Positions 15,569 through 24,085 of a stretch of 45,576 bases of DNA are shown here, piece after piece. The stretch is from Gemmatimonadales bacterium. Its GTDB lineage: Bacteria; Gemmatimonadota; Gemmatimonadetes; Gemmatimonadales; GWC2-71-9. Below the pieces are notes generated by a model. The model was not told where the DNA came from. It searched no databases and saw only the letters and a program-made list of their open reading frames with translations. A program made the translations under genes and the position numbers. The stretch's first letter is position 1. Each line of letters begins with the position of its first letter. The stretch spans positions 1 through 45,576 of the forward strand of contig DASUJH010000028.1 of the NCBI GenBank assembly GCA_036279355.1. The letters run 5' to 3'.

Positions 15569-15583
15569 AGCGGGAGACAGGCC

Positions 15584-16552
15584 GTGAAAGCCATTCGCAT
15601 CCACGCCTTCGGCGGCCCGGAAGTGCTGCGGTTTGACGACGTGCCGGAGCCCACGCCCGGACCGGGGCAGGCGCTCGTCCGCCTCGAGGCGTCGGGCGTC
15701 AACTACATGGACATCTACCAGCGTGAGGGCCTCTACAAGGTTGCACTGCCCCATACGCTCGGTGCCGAGGGCGGTGGCACGGTGGAGGCCGTGGGCCCGG
15801 ACGTCACGCTGGTGAAGCGCGGCGACCGTGTGGCCTGGTCCGGTGCGGGCGGCGCGTATGCGGACTACGCCGCCGTGCCCGCGGAGCGACTCGTGCTGCT
15901 CCCGCCGGGGGTCACGGCCAAGGTGGGTGCGGCCGTCATGCTGCAAGGTCTCACCGCAGACTACCTCGTGACTTCGACGTATCCCCTCACCCCGGGCGAC
16001 CGCTGCCTGGTGCACGCCGCGGCGGGCGGCGTCGGGCTTCTGCTCTGCCAGATGGCGAAGCGCCGCGGCGCGCAGGTGATCGGGACAGTATCGACCGAGG
16101 CCAAGGCCGAGCTCGCCCGGCGCGCCGGTGCGGACGAAGTAATCCTCTACACCCGGCAGGACTTCGAGGTCGAGGTAAAGCAGATCACGGGCGGGGCGGG
16201 CGTGCAGGTGGTCTACGACTCCGTGGGGCGCACGACGTTCGCGAAGGGCCTCAATTGCCTCGCGCGCCGCGGCATGATGGTGCTCTACGGCCAATCGAGC
16301 GGCCCCGTGGCTCCGTTCGATCCACAGGTGCTCAACCAGAAAGGCTCGCTCTTTCTCACCCGGCCGAGCCTCGGGCACTACACCGCGACGCGAGAGGAAC
16401 TGCTGGCCCGCGCCGCCCGCGTGCTCGGCGCGGTGGCCGACGGGTCGCTCGACGTGCGCATCGATCGGGAATATCCGCTGGCTGAAGCGGCCGCCGCGCA
16501 AGTGGCGCTCGCCTCGCGGGCAACGACGGGCAAGCTGCTGCTGGTTCCATAG
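15584..16552 (+). CDS. NADPH:quinone oxidoreductase, zinc-free MDR family
   Basis: A 322-residue medium-chain reductase, start GTG 15584 with GGGAG 15 nt upstream. Seen: 'MKAIRIHAFGGPEVLRFDDV', 'ASGVNYMDIYQREGLY' (quinone-reductase signature, no zinc ligands), 'GAEGGGTVEAVG', 'QGLTADYLV', 'VHAAAGGVGLLLCQMAK' (NADPH-binding AAxGGVG), and 'GQSSGPVAPFDPQ'. It reduces quinones or enones by hydride transfer from NADPH in the cytosol. The gap to the DinB gene is 15 nt, so MOSC-DinB-quinone reductase looks like one operon, plausibly detoxification, though that is only context. Confidence 0.9.
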   Translation: MKAIRIHAFGGPEVLRFDDVPEPTPGPGQALVRLEASGVNYMDIYQREGLYKVALPHTLGAEGGGTVEAVGPDVTLVKRGDRVAWSGAGGAYADYAAVPAERLVLLPPGVTAKVGAAVMLQGLTADYLVTSTYPLTPGDRCLVHAAAGGVGLLLCQMAKRRGAQVIGTVSTEAKAELARRAGADEVILYTRQDFEVEVKQITGGAGVQVVYDSVGRTTFAKGLNCLARRGMMVLYGQSSGPVAPFDPQVLNQKGSLFLTRPSLGHYTATREELLARAARVLGAVADGSLDVRIDREYPLAEAAAAQVALASRATTGKLLLVP

Positions 16553-16569
16553 CGCGCCGGCGGCACCGG

Positions 16570-16598
16570 TTTACGCCCCAACGTCGCTGGTTTACCGT
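16570..16598 (+). promoter_or_regulatory. Promoter of the serine operon, leaderless
   Basis: TTTACG (16570-16575), exactly 17 nt, TACCGT (16593-16598). The start codon ATG 16605 is where transcription is expected to begin. The boxes lie within two near-repeats, GGTTTACG at 16568 and GGTTTACCG at 16589, 21 bp (two helical turns) apart. Confidence 0.5.
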
Positions 16599-16604
16599 TG
16601 TCGC

Positions 16605-17852
16605 ATGCGCCTGCATCCCTTCCGCGCCCTTCGGCCGACCCCCGCGCTGGCGGCGCAGGTGGCGGCCGTCCCCTACGACGTGGTAAGTCGGGCGGAGGCG
16701 GCGGCGCTCGCCGAAGGAAATCCCCGCAGCTTTCTGCACGTCGGCCGGTCGGACATCGATCTTCCGCCCGACACCGATCCGCACGATGCGCGGGTCTATG
16801 CGGCGGCTCGCGAGGCGCTCGATCGATTCGCCGCCGAGGGCGTGCTGGTGCGCGACGCGGCGCCGGCGCTTTTCGTGTATCGGCAGGTGATGGACGGACG
16901 CGCGCAGACCGGCATCGTGGGTTGCGTTCACATCGACGACTACGAGCGCGACGTGATCCGGAAGCACGAGCGCACCCGGAAGGACAAGGAGGACGACCGC
17001 ACCCGGCACGTGCTCACACTCAACGCGAACGCGGAGCCGGTCTTCCTGACCTATCGGCCGGTGCCCGAGATCGCGGCGCTCATGCGCACGGCCACCACGG
17101 GCGCGCCGCTCTACGACTTCGCCGCGCCCGACGGCGTGCGGCACACGGTCTGGCGGGTGGCCGATCCGGCGCCCTGGGTGCGGGAATTCGCCCGGGTGCC
17201 GCTCGCCTACGTGGCCGATGGGCATCACCGCTCGGCCAGCGCGTGGCGCGCCGGGCGGGAGCGCCGCGCCGCCGATGTGCGCGCGAGCGGTGGGGCCCCC
17301 GGCTCCGAAAGCGCCGCCGAGTACGAGTGGTTTCTCGCCGCGCTCTTTCCCTCGGACGAGCTGCGCATTCTGCCGTACAATCGCCTGGTGCGCGACCTCA
17401 ACGGGCTCTCGCCCGACGCGTTCCGGGGCCGCCTGCGGGCGCTCGGCCAGCTCGCGCCCGCCGAGAGCCCGGAGCCCGGCGCGCCCGGCAGCTTCTGCTT
17501 TTTCTTCGACGGCCGGTGGGAGCGGCTCACGCTCGATCCGAAGTCCATCGATCGCGCCGATCCGATCGCCTCACTCGACGTGAGCCTCCTGCAGGACCGC
17601 GTACTCGGGCCGATCCTCGGCATCACCGACCCGCGCACCGATCCGCGCATTGATTTCGTCGGCGGCATCCGGGGGACGGCGGAGCTCGAGCACCGGGTCC
17701 GCTCGGGCGAGATGGCCCTCGCGGTTTCGTCCCTTGCTACGACGCTCGAGCAGCTCATGGCCGTGGCCGACGCGGGTGCCGTCATGCCGCCCAAGAGCAC
17801 CTGGTTCGAGCCCAAGCTGCGCAGCGGGCTCTTCGTGCACGAACTCGGCTGA
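16605..17852 (+). CDS. DUF1015-family protein, first gene of serine operon
   Basis: A 415-residue member of DUF1015. Conserved pieces are 'PYDVVSRAEAAALAEGNPRSFLHV' at 23-46, 'RKHERTRKDKEDDRTRHV' at 119-136, and 'VADGHHRSASAWR' at 203-215. The DGHHR loop resembles the nucleotide-binding motif of the ParB/sulfiredoxin fold, the fold of the archaeal ADP-dependent serine kinase SerK and of the free serine kinase SbnI; that link is inference. It lies 15 nt before serA, which is followed by serC, while no phosphoserine phosphatase (serB) is in the cluster. A role in serine or phosphoserine metabolism is therefore plausible but unproven. The start ATG is fixed by a promoter whose predicted transcription start coincides with it. 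Confidence 0.88.
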   Translation: MRLHPFRALRPTPALAAQVAAVPYDVVSRAEAAALAEGNPRSFLHVGRSDIDLPPDTDPHDARVYAAAREALDRFAAEGVLVRDAAPALFVYRQVMDGRAQTGIVGCVHIDDYERDVIRKHERTRKDKEDDRTRHVLTLNANAEPVFLTYRPVPEIAALMRTATTGAPLYDFAAPDGVRHTVWRVADPAPWVREFARVPLAYVADGHHRSASAWRAGRERRAADVRASGGAPGSESAAEYEWFLAALFPSDELRILPYNRLVRDLNGLSPDAFRGRLRALGQLAPAESPEPGAPGSFCFFFDGRWERLTLDPKSIDRADPIASLDVSLLQDRVLGPILGITDPRTDPRIDFVGGIRGTAELEHRVRSGEMALAVSSLATTLEQLMAVADAGAVMPPKSTWFEPKLRSGLFVHELG

Positions 17853-17867
17853 TCTCACAAGGAGACC

Positions 17868-19085
17868 ATGAAAGTCCTCATCGCGGACAAGTTCGAGCGG
17901 GTCGGTATCGACGGATTGAAGGAGCTTGGCTGCACCGTGATTTCGGCGCCCGACCTCACGGCCGAGACGCTGCCCGCCGCGCTCAAGGAGCACGATCCGC
18001 AGATCCTGATCGTCCGGAGCACCAAGGTGACGAGCCAGGCCCTCAAGAGCGGTGCGAGCCTCAGCCTCGTGATCCGCGCCGGCGCGGGCATCGACACGAT
18101 CGACGTGGCCGCGGCGAGCGAGCTCGGCGTGTTCGTCTCGAATTGCCCGGGGAAGAACTCGGTGGCGGTCGCGGAGCTGGTGCTCGGCCTGCTGCTTGCC
18201 TGCGACCGCCGGATTCCCGACCAGGTGGCCGACCTGCGCGCGGGCCGGTGGAACAAGGCGGAATACTCGAAGTCACGGGGCCTGCACGGGCGGACGCTGG
18301 GGGTCGTGGGGCTGGGCCAGATCGGCCGCGAGATCGCGGCGCGCGCCCAGGCGTTCGGGATGCACGTCGCCGCGTGGTCCCGCCATCTCACGCTGGCCGA
18401 GGCCGAGCGGCTGGGCGTGCGTTACTGCCAGACGCCGCTCGAGGTGGCACGCGTGAGCGACGCGGTCTCGATCAACGTCGCCGCCAATGCCGACACCCGC
18501 AATCTGGTCAACGAGGAATTTCTCGGCGCAATGCGGCCCGGCGCCTACCTCATCAACACCTCACGCGGGAGCGTGGTGGACGAGGCGGCGCTGGCGGAGG
18601 CCGTCCGCAGCAAGGGCATCCGCGCGGGTCTCGACGTCTTCCAGAACGAGCCGGCCGGCGGCGCCGGGACGTTCGGCGGCGCCCTCGTGCGGGAGCCGGG
18701 CGTCTACGGGACGCACCACGTCGGGGCCTCGACCGAGCAAGCGCAGGTGGCCATCGCGCACGAGGTGCTCCGCATCGTGGAGGAATTTCTGGAGTCGGGC
18801 AGCGTCCCGAACTGCGTCAACCGGCTGGCGAAGAGCGCCGCGAGCCATATCCTGGCCGTGCGGCACCGGAATCGTCCCGGCGTCCTTGCCGACGTTTTCC
18901 GCCTCCTGGCCGACCGGGCGATCAACGTCGAGGAAGTCGAGAACATCATCTATCACGGTGCCCAAGCCACCTGCGCCCGCATCCACCTCGATGGCCGGCC
19001 GGACCGCGCCGCGCTCGAGGCCATCCGCAAGGGCAACGAGCATATCATTAGCGTGGAGCTGACCGAAATCGACGGCCGGAAATAG
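17868..19085 (+). CDS. serA: D-3-phosphoglycerate dehydrogenase with ACT domain
   Basis: 405 residues; oxidises 3-phosphoglycerate to 3-phosphohydroxypyruvate, the first step of serine synthesis. An AAGGAG site lies just before ATG 17868. Domains: substrate-binding lobes at 1-100 and after 290; NAD Rossmann domain with 'GVVGLGQIG' (148-153 GxGxxG), '[14 protein letters not shown]' (catalytic Arg region), and 'THHVGAST' with the catalytic His. A C-terminal ACT domain starts near residue 330 ('[28 protein letters not shown]') and would sense serine. This is the short type, without the intervening ASB domain of the about 530-residue form. It sits between DUF1015 and serC. Confidence 0.95.
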   Translation: MKVLIADKFERVGIDGLKELGCTVISAPDLTAETLPAALKEHDPQILIVRSTKVTSQALKSGASLSLVIRAGAGIDTIDVAAASELGVFVSNCPGKNSVAVAELVLGLLLACDRRIPDQVADLRAGRWNKAEYSKSRGLHGRTLGVVGLGQIGREIAARAQAFGMHVAAWSRHLTLAEAERLGVRYCQTPLEVARVSDAVSINVAANADTRNLVNEEFLGAMRPGAYLINTSRGSVVDEAALAEAVRSKGIRAGLDVFQNEPAGGAGTFGGALVREPGVYGTHHVGASTEQAQVAIAHEVLRIVEEFLESGSVPNCVNRLAKSAASHILAVRHRNRPGVLADVFRLLADRAINVEEVENIIYHGAQATCARIHLDGRPDRAALEAIRKGNEHIISVELTEIDGRK

Positions 19086-19117
19086 CCGCCGCGCCTCACC
19101 TCTCATCCCGGACGACC

Positions 19118-20221
19118 ATGAGCGACCGCATCTACAACTTCAGCGCCGGTCCCGCCATTCTGCCCGAGCCGGTGCTCCGGCAGGCGCAGCAGGATCTCTG
19201 GGACATCGGCGACAGCGGGATCGGCATCGCGGAACACAGCCACCGCGGCAAGGTGTTCGAGCGGGTGCTCGCGGAGGCAGAGCAGAACTGCCGCGACCTG
19301 GCCGGCATTCCCGACGGCTACAAGGTGCTCTTCGTGCAGGGCGGCGCCTCGCTCCAGTTCTCCATGGTGCCGATGAATCTGCTGCCGAAGGGGGCGACGG
19401 CCGACTATCTGGTGACCGGCGTCTGGTCGGAAAAGGCGGTGAAGGAGGCCAAGCGCATCGGCACGGTGCACGCCGCGGCGTCGAGCGAGGACCAGAACTT
19501 CTGCTACATCCCCTCGGCTGAACAGATCCGGTGGTCGGCCGGTCCGGCGTACGCGCACATCACGACGAACAACACGATCTACGGGACCGAGTGGGGGAGC
19601 GAGCCCGAGGTGCCGGCGGGTGTTCCGCTCGTGGCCGACACCTCGAGCGACATGTTCAGCCGACCGATCGACGTGGCAAAGTACGGTCTGATCTACGCGG
19701 GCGCGCAGAAGAACCTGGGGCCGGCGGGCGTGGTGCTCGTGATCGCGCGGGACAACGTGATCGAAGCGGGGGCCAAGGAGCTGCCGACGATGCTCCAGTA
19801 CCGCACGTACGCGGCCAACGACTCGATGTACAACACGCCGCCGACGTTCGCGATTTACGTCATGGCGCTTGTCTTCAAGTGGATCCGCGAGATGGGCGGG
19901 CTCCGCGCGATGGCGGAGCACAATGCCGAGAAGGCGAAGATCCTGTACGACTATCTCGACGTGAGCGAGTTCTTCCGCGGCACCGCTCGGCCCGACAGCC
20001 GGTCTCTCATGAACGTCTGCTTCCGCGCGCCGACCGAGGATCTCGAAGCCCGGTTCGTCACCGAGGCGGCCAAGCGCGGCATGGACGGGCTCAAGGGCCA
20101 CCGCTCGGTGGGCGGCATGCGGGCGAGCATCTACAACGCGTTCCCCAAGCAGGGCGTCTCGGCGCTGGTCAACTTCATGAAGGAGTTCGAGCGCGCCAAT
20201 CGGAGCGCCGTGACGGCGTAG
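19118..20221 (+). CDS. serC: Phosphoserine aminotransferase
   Basis: A 367-residue class-V aminotransferase that converts 3-phosphohydroxypyruvate and glutamate to O-phosphoserine with PLP. Diagnostic: '[23 protein letters not shown]' at the N-terminus, '[15 protein letters not shown]', '[17 protein letters not shown]', '[13 protein letters not shown]', '[16 protein letters not shown]', and the PLP lysine K198 in '[10 protein letters not shown]'. It ends with '[26 protein letters not shown]'. It follows serA by 32 nt with only a weak ribosome binding site. Its product needs dephosphorylation to serine, yet no serB is adjacent. Confidence 0.96.
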   Translation: MSDRIYNFSAGPAILPEPVLRQAQQDLWDIGDSGIGIAEHSHRGKVFERVLAEAEQNCRDLAGIPDGYKVLFVQGGASLQFSMVPMNLLPKGATADYLVTGVWSEKAVKEAKRIGTVHAAASSEDQNFCYIPSAEQIRWSAGPAYAHITTNNTIYGTEWGSEPEVPAGVPLVADTSSDMFSRPIDVAKYGLIYAGAQKNLGPAGVVLVIARDNVIEAGAKELPTMLQYRTYAANDSMYNTPPTFAIYVMALVFKWIREMGGLRAMAEHNAEKAKILYDYLDVSEFFRGTARPDSRSLMNVCFRAPTEDLEARFVTEAAKRGMDGLKGHRSVGGMRASIYNAFPKQGVSALVNFMKEFERANRSAVTA

Positions 20222-20415
20222 CCCGCGCTCATCCCTCACGCCGCGCCCGTGGAACCTTTGCCCCGCACGGCTCGTTTGGCACTGTGGCAGGCGGTGTGAC
20301 CTGGCGCACACCGCCGTCGCGTGGTGTTCGCGCATCTTTGCCGTCCGACTCGCCAAACAACCTGTTCGCCGACCTCCGGTCGCCGATTTGCCGACGTGCC
20401 CCGCACCGAGACGCC
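20222..20415 (+). other. serC-egtB gap with structured inverted repeats
   Basis: This 194-nt gap holds a 9-bp hairpin, GGCGGTGTG / CACACCGCC (20290-20315, loop 8 nt), enclosed by a second inverted repeat, GTTTGGC (20274-20280) with GCCAAAC (20352-20358). There is no U-tract. It could be the serC 3' end, an operator, or a structured egtB leader. I do not recognise a known riboswitch. Confidence 0.4.
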
Positions 20416-21774
20416 ATGACCGATGTCGCCCCGTTGATCGAGCATTCCACGCGTCCCGCATCCGAGCCCTCGACGCCCGCTTCGCTTGCCGCGGCGCTCG
20501 CGGCCGAGCTGGCCCCGGCGCGCGCGCATACGCTGGAGCTCGTGGCGCCGCTCTCCACGGCGGACCTTCACGAGCAGCACGATCCGCTCATGAGCCCGAT
20601 CATCTGGGACCTGGGCCACATCGCGCACTTCGAGGAGCTGTGGCTCACGCGGAACCTGGACGGCCCGATCGAGTTCGTCGAGATGCCGGGCCTCTACAAT
20701 CCCTTCGAGCACCCGCGCCGAGAGCGTGGCACGCTCGCATTGCCTGGCCTCGCCGAGGTGCGCCGCGCGATGGAGGCGATCCGCGGCCGCGTGCTCGAGC
20801 GTCTGGCGCGGGCGGACTTCTCGCGCGGACCGGCGCTGCTCACCGGCGGTTATGTCTACCGCATGGTCTTGCAGCACGAGTACCAGCACTGCGAGACGAT
20901 TCTCCAGACGTTGCAATTGAAGCGCGGCGCGCCCTACGCGCCGGCCTCCCGCTGCCGGCTGCCTGCGGGATCGCCGCCCGCCCCGGAGGGCGCAATGGTG
21001 CGCGTGCCCGGCGGCGAAATCGCGATCGGCACCGACGACCATACTGCGGCATACGACAACGAACGCCCGCGCCATCCGGTGGCGCTCGAGCCCTACTGGA
21101 TGGACGTGACGCCGGTGACCAACGGCGCCTACCTCGCGTTCATCGACGCCGGCGGCTACCGGCGGCGCGAATGGTGGAGCGACGCGGGTTGGCGCTGGCT
21201 CACCGGCGCCGCCGTGTCCGCCCCGAAGCACTGGGAAAGCTCCCACGGCGAGTGGACCACGCGCACCATGGATCTGGTGCGGCCGCTCGACCCCGCACGT
21301 CCCGTCTGTCACGTGTCGTATTGGGAGGCCGAGGCCTACGCGCGCTTTGCCGGGAAGCGGCTCCCCACGGAATCGGAATGGGAGGCCGCGGCGGCGTGGG
21401 ATCCCGCCTCCGGCACCGTGCGCCCGTATCCCTGGGGTGACGAGCCGCCGACGCCCGAGCACGCCAACCTGGGCCAGCGCGCGTTCGACACCGCGCCGGT
21501 GGGCGCGTACCCGCGCGGTCGGTCGGCCGTCGGCTGCTACGGTATGCTGGGCGACGTGTGGGAGTGGACCTCGAGCGACTTTACCGGCTACCCCGGTTTC
21601 GCGAGCTGGCCATATCGCGAATACTCGGAGGTCTTCTTCGGCGGCGAGTACAAGGTGCTGCGCGGCGGTTCGTGGGCAACGCAGCCCGGCGCCGTCCGCA
21701 ACACCTTCCGCAACTGGGACTATCCCATTCGCCGCCAGATCTTCAGCGGCTTCCGGTGCGCCCGCGATGCGTAA
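20416..21774 (+). CDS. egtB: Ergothioneine biosynthesis sulfoxide synthase
   Basis: A 452-residue non-heme iron enzyme joining trimethylhistidine (hercynine) to a cysteine-containing thiol with O2. It has an N-terminal DinB-like bundle and a C-terminal FGE-sulfatase domain. Iron ligands are visible as His68 in 'WDLGHIAHFEE' and His154/His158 in 'HEYQHCE'. FGE-type motifs include 'YWMDVTPVTNGAYLAFIDAGGY', 'PVCHVSYWEAEAYARFAGKRLPTESEWEAAA' and 'VLRGGSWATQPGAVRNTFRNW'. The frame is open much further upstream through serC, but ATG 20416 starts the family-like sequence. The stop overlaps egtD. Whether the donor is gamma-glutamylcysteine (mycobacterial type) or free cysteine cannot be decided from motifs; an egtA homolog in the operon suggests the former. 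Confidence 0.93.
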   Translation: MTDVAPLIEHSTRPASEPSTPASLAAALAAELAPARAHTLELVAPLSTADLHEQHDPLMSPIIWDLGHIAHFEELWLTRNLDGPIEFVEMPGLYNPFEHPRRERGTLALPGLAEVRRAMEAIRGRVLERLARADFSRGPALLTGGYVYRMVLQHEYQHCETILQTLQLKRGAPYAPASRCRLPAGSPPAPEGAMVRVPGGEIAIGTDDHTAAYDNERPRHPVALEPYWMDVTPVTNGAYLAFIDAGGYRRREWWSDAGWRWLTGAAVSAPKHWESSHGEWTTRTMDLVRPLDPARPVCHVSYWEAEAYARFAGKRLPTESEWEAAAAWDPASGTVRPYPWGDEPPTPEHANLGQRAFDTAPVGAYPRGRSAVGCYGMLGDVWEWTSSDFTGYPGFASWPYREYSEVFFGGEYKVLRGGSWATQPGAVRNTFRNWDYPIRRQIFSGFRCARDA

Positions 21775-22774
21775 TCCGCGCGTGAGTGGCGCCATGCCGA
21801 TCGGCGCGGCGGCGAGCGTCGCGACCGCCGCGGTCGCGCGGACTGGCAATCCGCGCATGCTGGCCGAGGTGGCCGCCGGCCTTGCCTCGCCGCAGAAGGA
21901 GCTGCCGCCGAAATACTTCTACGATCACCGCGGCTCCGAGCTGTTCGAGGAGATCACCCGCCTGCCCGAGTACTATCTCACCCGGGCCGAGCGCGCGTTG
22001 CTCGAGAGCTGGATGCCGCGCCTCGTCCCGGCGCTCGGCACCCGCACCCTCATCGAGCTCGGCGCGGGCGGCGCGGAGAAGAGCCGGGTCATTCTCGACG
22101 CCATGCGCGCGGCCGGCACGGCCGATCGCTACGTGCCGATCGATGTGAGCGCAGCATTTCTCCGGGAGACCGCCGCGGAGCTCCGGCGCGAATACCCCCA
22201 CCTCGCCGTCTCGCCCGCCGTGTCCGACATCGCCGAGGAATTGAACTTGCCGCGGGACATCGCGAGCCCGGCGCTCTTTGCGTTTCTCGGCAGCACGATC
22301 GGCAACTTCTACCCTCCTGCCGCCATCCGGCTGCTCGCGCGGGTGCGCGCGGCGCTCGGACCCTGCGACCGATTCCTCATGGGGGCCGACCTGCGCAAGA
22401 GCCCTACCGTGATCGAGGCGGCCTACAACGATGCGCGCGGCGTCACGGCCGAGTTCAACCGCAACATGCTCCGGGTGCTGAATCGTGAGCTCGGCGCCGA
22501 TTTCGACCTCGACGCCTTCGAACATCGCGCGTTCTACGATGACGAGGCGCACCGGATCGAGATGCACCTCGTGTCGATCCGGACTCAGACGGTGCGCGTG
22601 CCGGGGGTCGGTGAGGTGCGGTTTGCGCGAGGAGAGACGTTGCGCACCGAGATCAGTTGCAAGTACGACATCCCGAGCATTGCGGCGCTCTTCAATGCGG
22701 CCGGCTTGAGGCTCGAGACCTGGCGCACCGACGCCGGACGCCGGTTCGCGCTCGTTGTGGGGGCGCCCGCGTGA
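21767..22774 (+). CDS. egtD: L-histidine N-alpha-methyltransferase
   Basis: About 335 residues (start ATG 21767, 8 nt inside egtB; ATG 21794 is a possible later start). It trimethylates histidine to hercynine with SAM. Family features: 'ASPQKELPPKYFYDHRGSELFEEITRLPEYYLTRAE', the SAM loop 'LIELGAGGAEKSRVILDAM', 'YVPIDVSAAFLRETA', 'FLGSTIGNFYPPAA', 'GADLRKSPTVIEAAYND', 'EFNRNMLRVLNRELGADFD', and 'AHRIEMHLVS'. The first 20 or so residues are Ala-rich and probably disordered. It shares a GTGA stop/start with egtA, so translation is coupled. Confidence 0.94.
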   Translation: MRNPRVSGAMPIGAAASVATAAVARTGNPRMLAEVAAGLASPQKELPPKYFYDHRGSELFEEITRLPEYYLTRAERALLESWMPRLVPALGTRTLIELGAGGAEKSRVILDAMRAAGTADRYVPIDVSAAFLRETAAELRREYPHLAVSPAVSDIAEELNLPRDIASPALFAFLGSTIGNFYPPAAIRLLARVRAALGPCDRFLMGADLRKSPTVIEAAYNDARGVTAEFNRNMLRVLNRELGADFDLDAFEHRAFYDDEAHRIEMHLVSIRTQTVRVPGVGEVRFARGETLRTEISCKYDIPSIAALFNAAGLRLETWRTDAGRRFALVVGAPA

Positions 22775-24054
22775 CCGGGGCCGTGCGCCGGGCGCTCGCG
22801 GCGCATCTCCGGCATCATCTGTTCGAGCCGCCAGCCCCGCGCTCGATGCTGGCGCCGCGACGCCTCGGCGCCGAGGTGGAGTGGCTCGTGCTGGACGCGG
22901 CGAGCGGCCGCCCCTGTCCCATCGACTCCGGCGAGGGCGCCGATGGCGTTGCACCCGCCACGCTGCCGATGCTCCGCCGCTTCGGTGCGCGCCACGGCTG
23001 GACCGATCAGCGCACGCCGAAAGGCGCTCTCTGCTTTGCCGTGCGCGGCGGCGGCATGCTCACGTTCGAGCCGGGCGGCCAACTGGAGTACGCGAGCCCG
23101 CCCGCGCGCTCGCTCTCCGCGCTGGTGGAGCGGCTGCGCGGCGTCGCGGTCCCGCTCCGCGCCGCTGCGGCGGACGAAGGCATCGAGCTGCTCCCGGTCG
23201 GCATCGATCCGCGCAATCCGGCCGAGTCGGTGCCGTTGCAGCTCACCTGCGAGCGCTACCGCCGCATGGCCGGCCACTTCGCGCGCATCGGGCCCGGCGG
23301 CGCCCGGATGATGCGGCAGACGGCATCGTTTCAGGTAAGCCTCGACGTCACACCCACGCCCGGCGACGCCGCACCCGAGTGGCGCCTGCTCAACGCGCTC
23401 GCGCCGTGGGTCACCGCCATCTTTGCCAACTCGGCGCTCTACGCCGGCGAGAATACGGGGCACCGGAGCTTCCGCGCGCACTGCTGGCGTACGCTCGATC
23501 CGCGCCGCACCGGCCTTCCCTATGCGGAGGAGCGGGCCGTCGACGCCTACCTCGATTTTGCGCTCGGCGCCCCCGCGATTCTGCTGCCGACCATACGCGG
23601 CGAGTGCCAGCCGTTCGGCGAATGGCTCTGCCGTGCGGAGCCGAACGTGGAAGACTGGGAGGCGCACCTCACGACGCTCTTCCCCGACGTGCGCCCGCGC
23701 GGCCACCTCGAGATGCGCTCGTGCGACGCGCTCGACCCCGCCTGGTACGCGGCGCCGCTCGCATTCCTTGCGGGCATCGCCTACGAGCCCCGCGCGCGCG
23801 CCGCCGCGCTCGACGTCCTCCCCGCGCCCGACCTCGACCTCCTCACCCGAGCCGGCCGGTTCGGTCTGCATGACTCGACGATCGGGTCGATTGCGACCGA
23901 TCTCGTCGCCATCGCGCTCGACGGCTGCGCGGTGCTCGGCCCCCGCTTCATCCATCCGGCCCACCTCGACGAGGCGCGCACGTATTTCGACCAGTACACG
24001 CGGCGCGGCATCTCCCCGGCCGAGGATCCGGCGGAGGCGGTCGCGACGCGATAG
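22771..24054 (+). CDS. egtA: Glutamate-cysteine ligase (GCS2 family), EgtA-like
   Basis: A 427-residue ATP-dependent ligase expected to make gamma-glutamylcysteine. GTG 22771 overlaps the egtD stop by 4 nt. Seen: 'LGAEVEWLVLDAASGRPCP' (glutamate-site Glu residues), 'MLTFEPGGQLEYASPPARSL', 'MMRQTASFQVSLDV', 'ANSALYAGENTGHRSFRAHCWRTLDPRRTGLP', and 'RGHLEMRSCDALDPAW'. In actinobacteria EgtA supplies the thiol donor for EgtB, and its place here after egtB-egtD fits that. There is no egtC amidohydrolase or egtE lyase in the window, so the later steps must be encoded elsewhere or done by other enzymes. Confidence 0.88.
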   Translation: MTGAVRRALAAHLRHHLFEPPAPRSMLAPRRLGAEVEWLVLDAASGRPCPIDSGEGADGVAPATLPMLRRFGARHGWTDQRTPKGALCFAVRGGGMLTFEPGGQLEYASPPARSLSALVERLRGVAVPLRAAAADEGIELLPVGIDPRNPAESVPLQLTCERYRRMAGHFARIGPGGARMMRQTASFQVSLDVTPTPGDAAPEWRLLNALAPWVTAIFANSALYAGENTGHRSFRAHCWRTLDPRRTGLPYAEERAVDAYLDFALGAPAILLPTIRGECQPFGEWLCRAEPNVEDWEAHLTTLFPDVRPRGHLEMRSCDALDPAWYAAPLAFLAGIAYEPRARAAALDVLPAPDLDLLTRAGRFGLHDSTIGSIATDLVAIALDGCAVLGPRFIHPAHLDEARTYFDQYTRRGISPAEDPAEAVATR

Positions 24055-24085
24055 ATTTCCGGCTCAGACCGCAAAGGAATCGGGA

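Noticed and set aside
20236-21858. A 540-codon minus-strand open frame across egtB
   Set aside because: Antisense shadow; egtB has all iron ligands on the plus strand.
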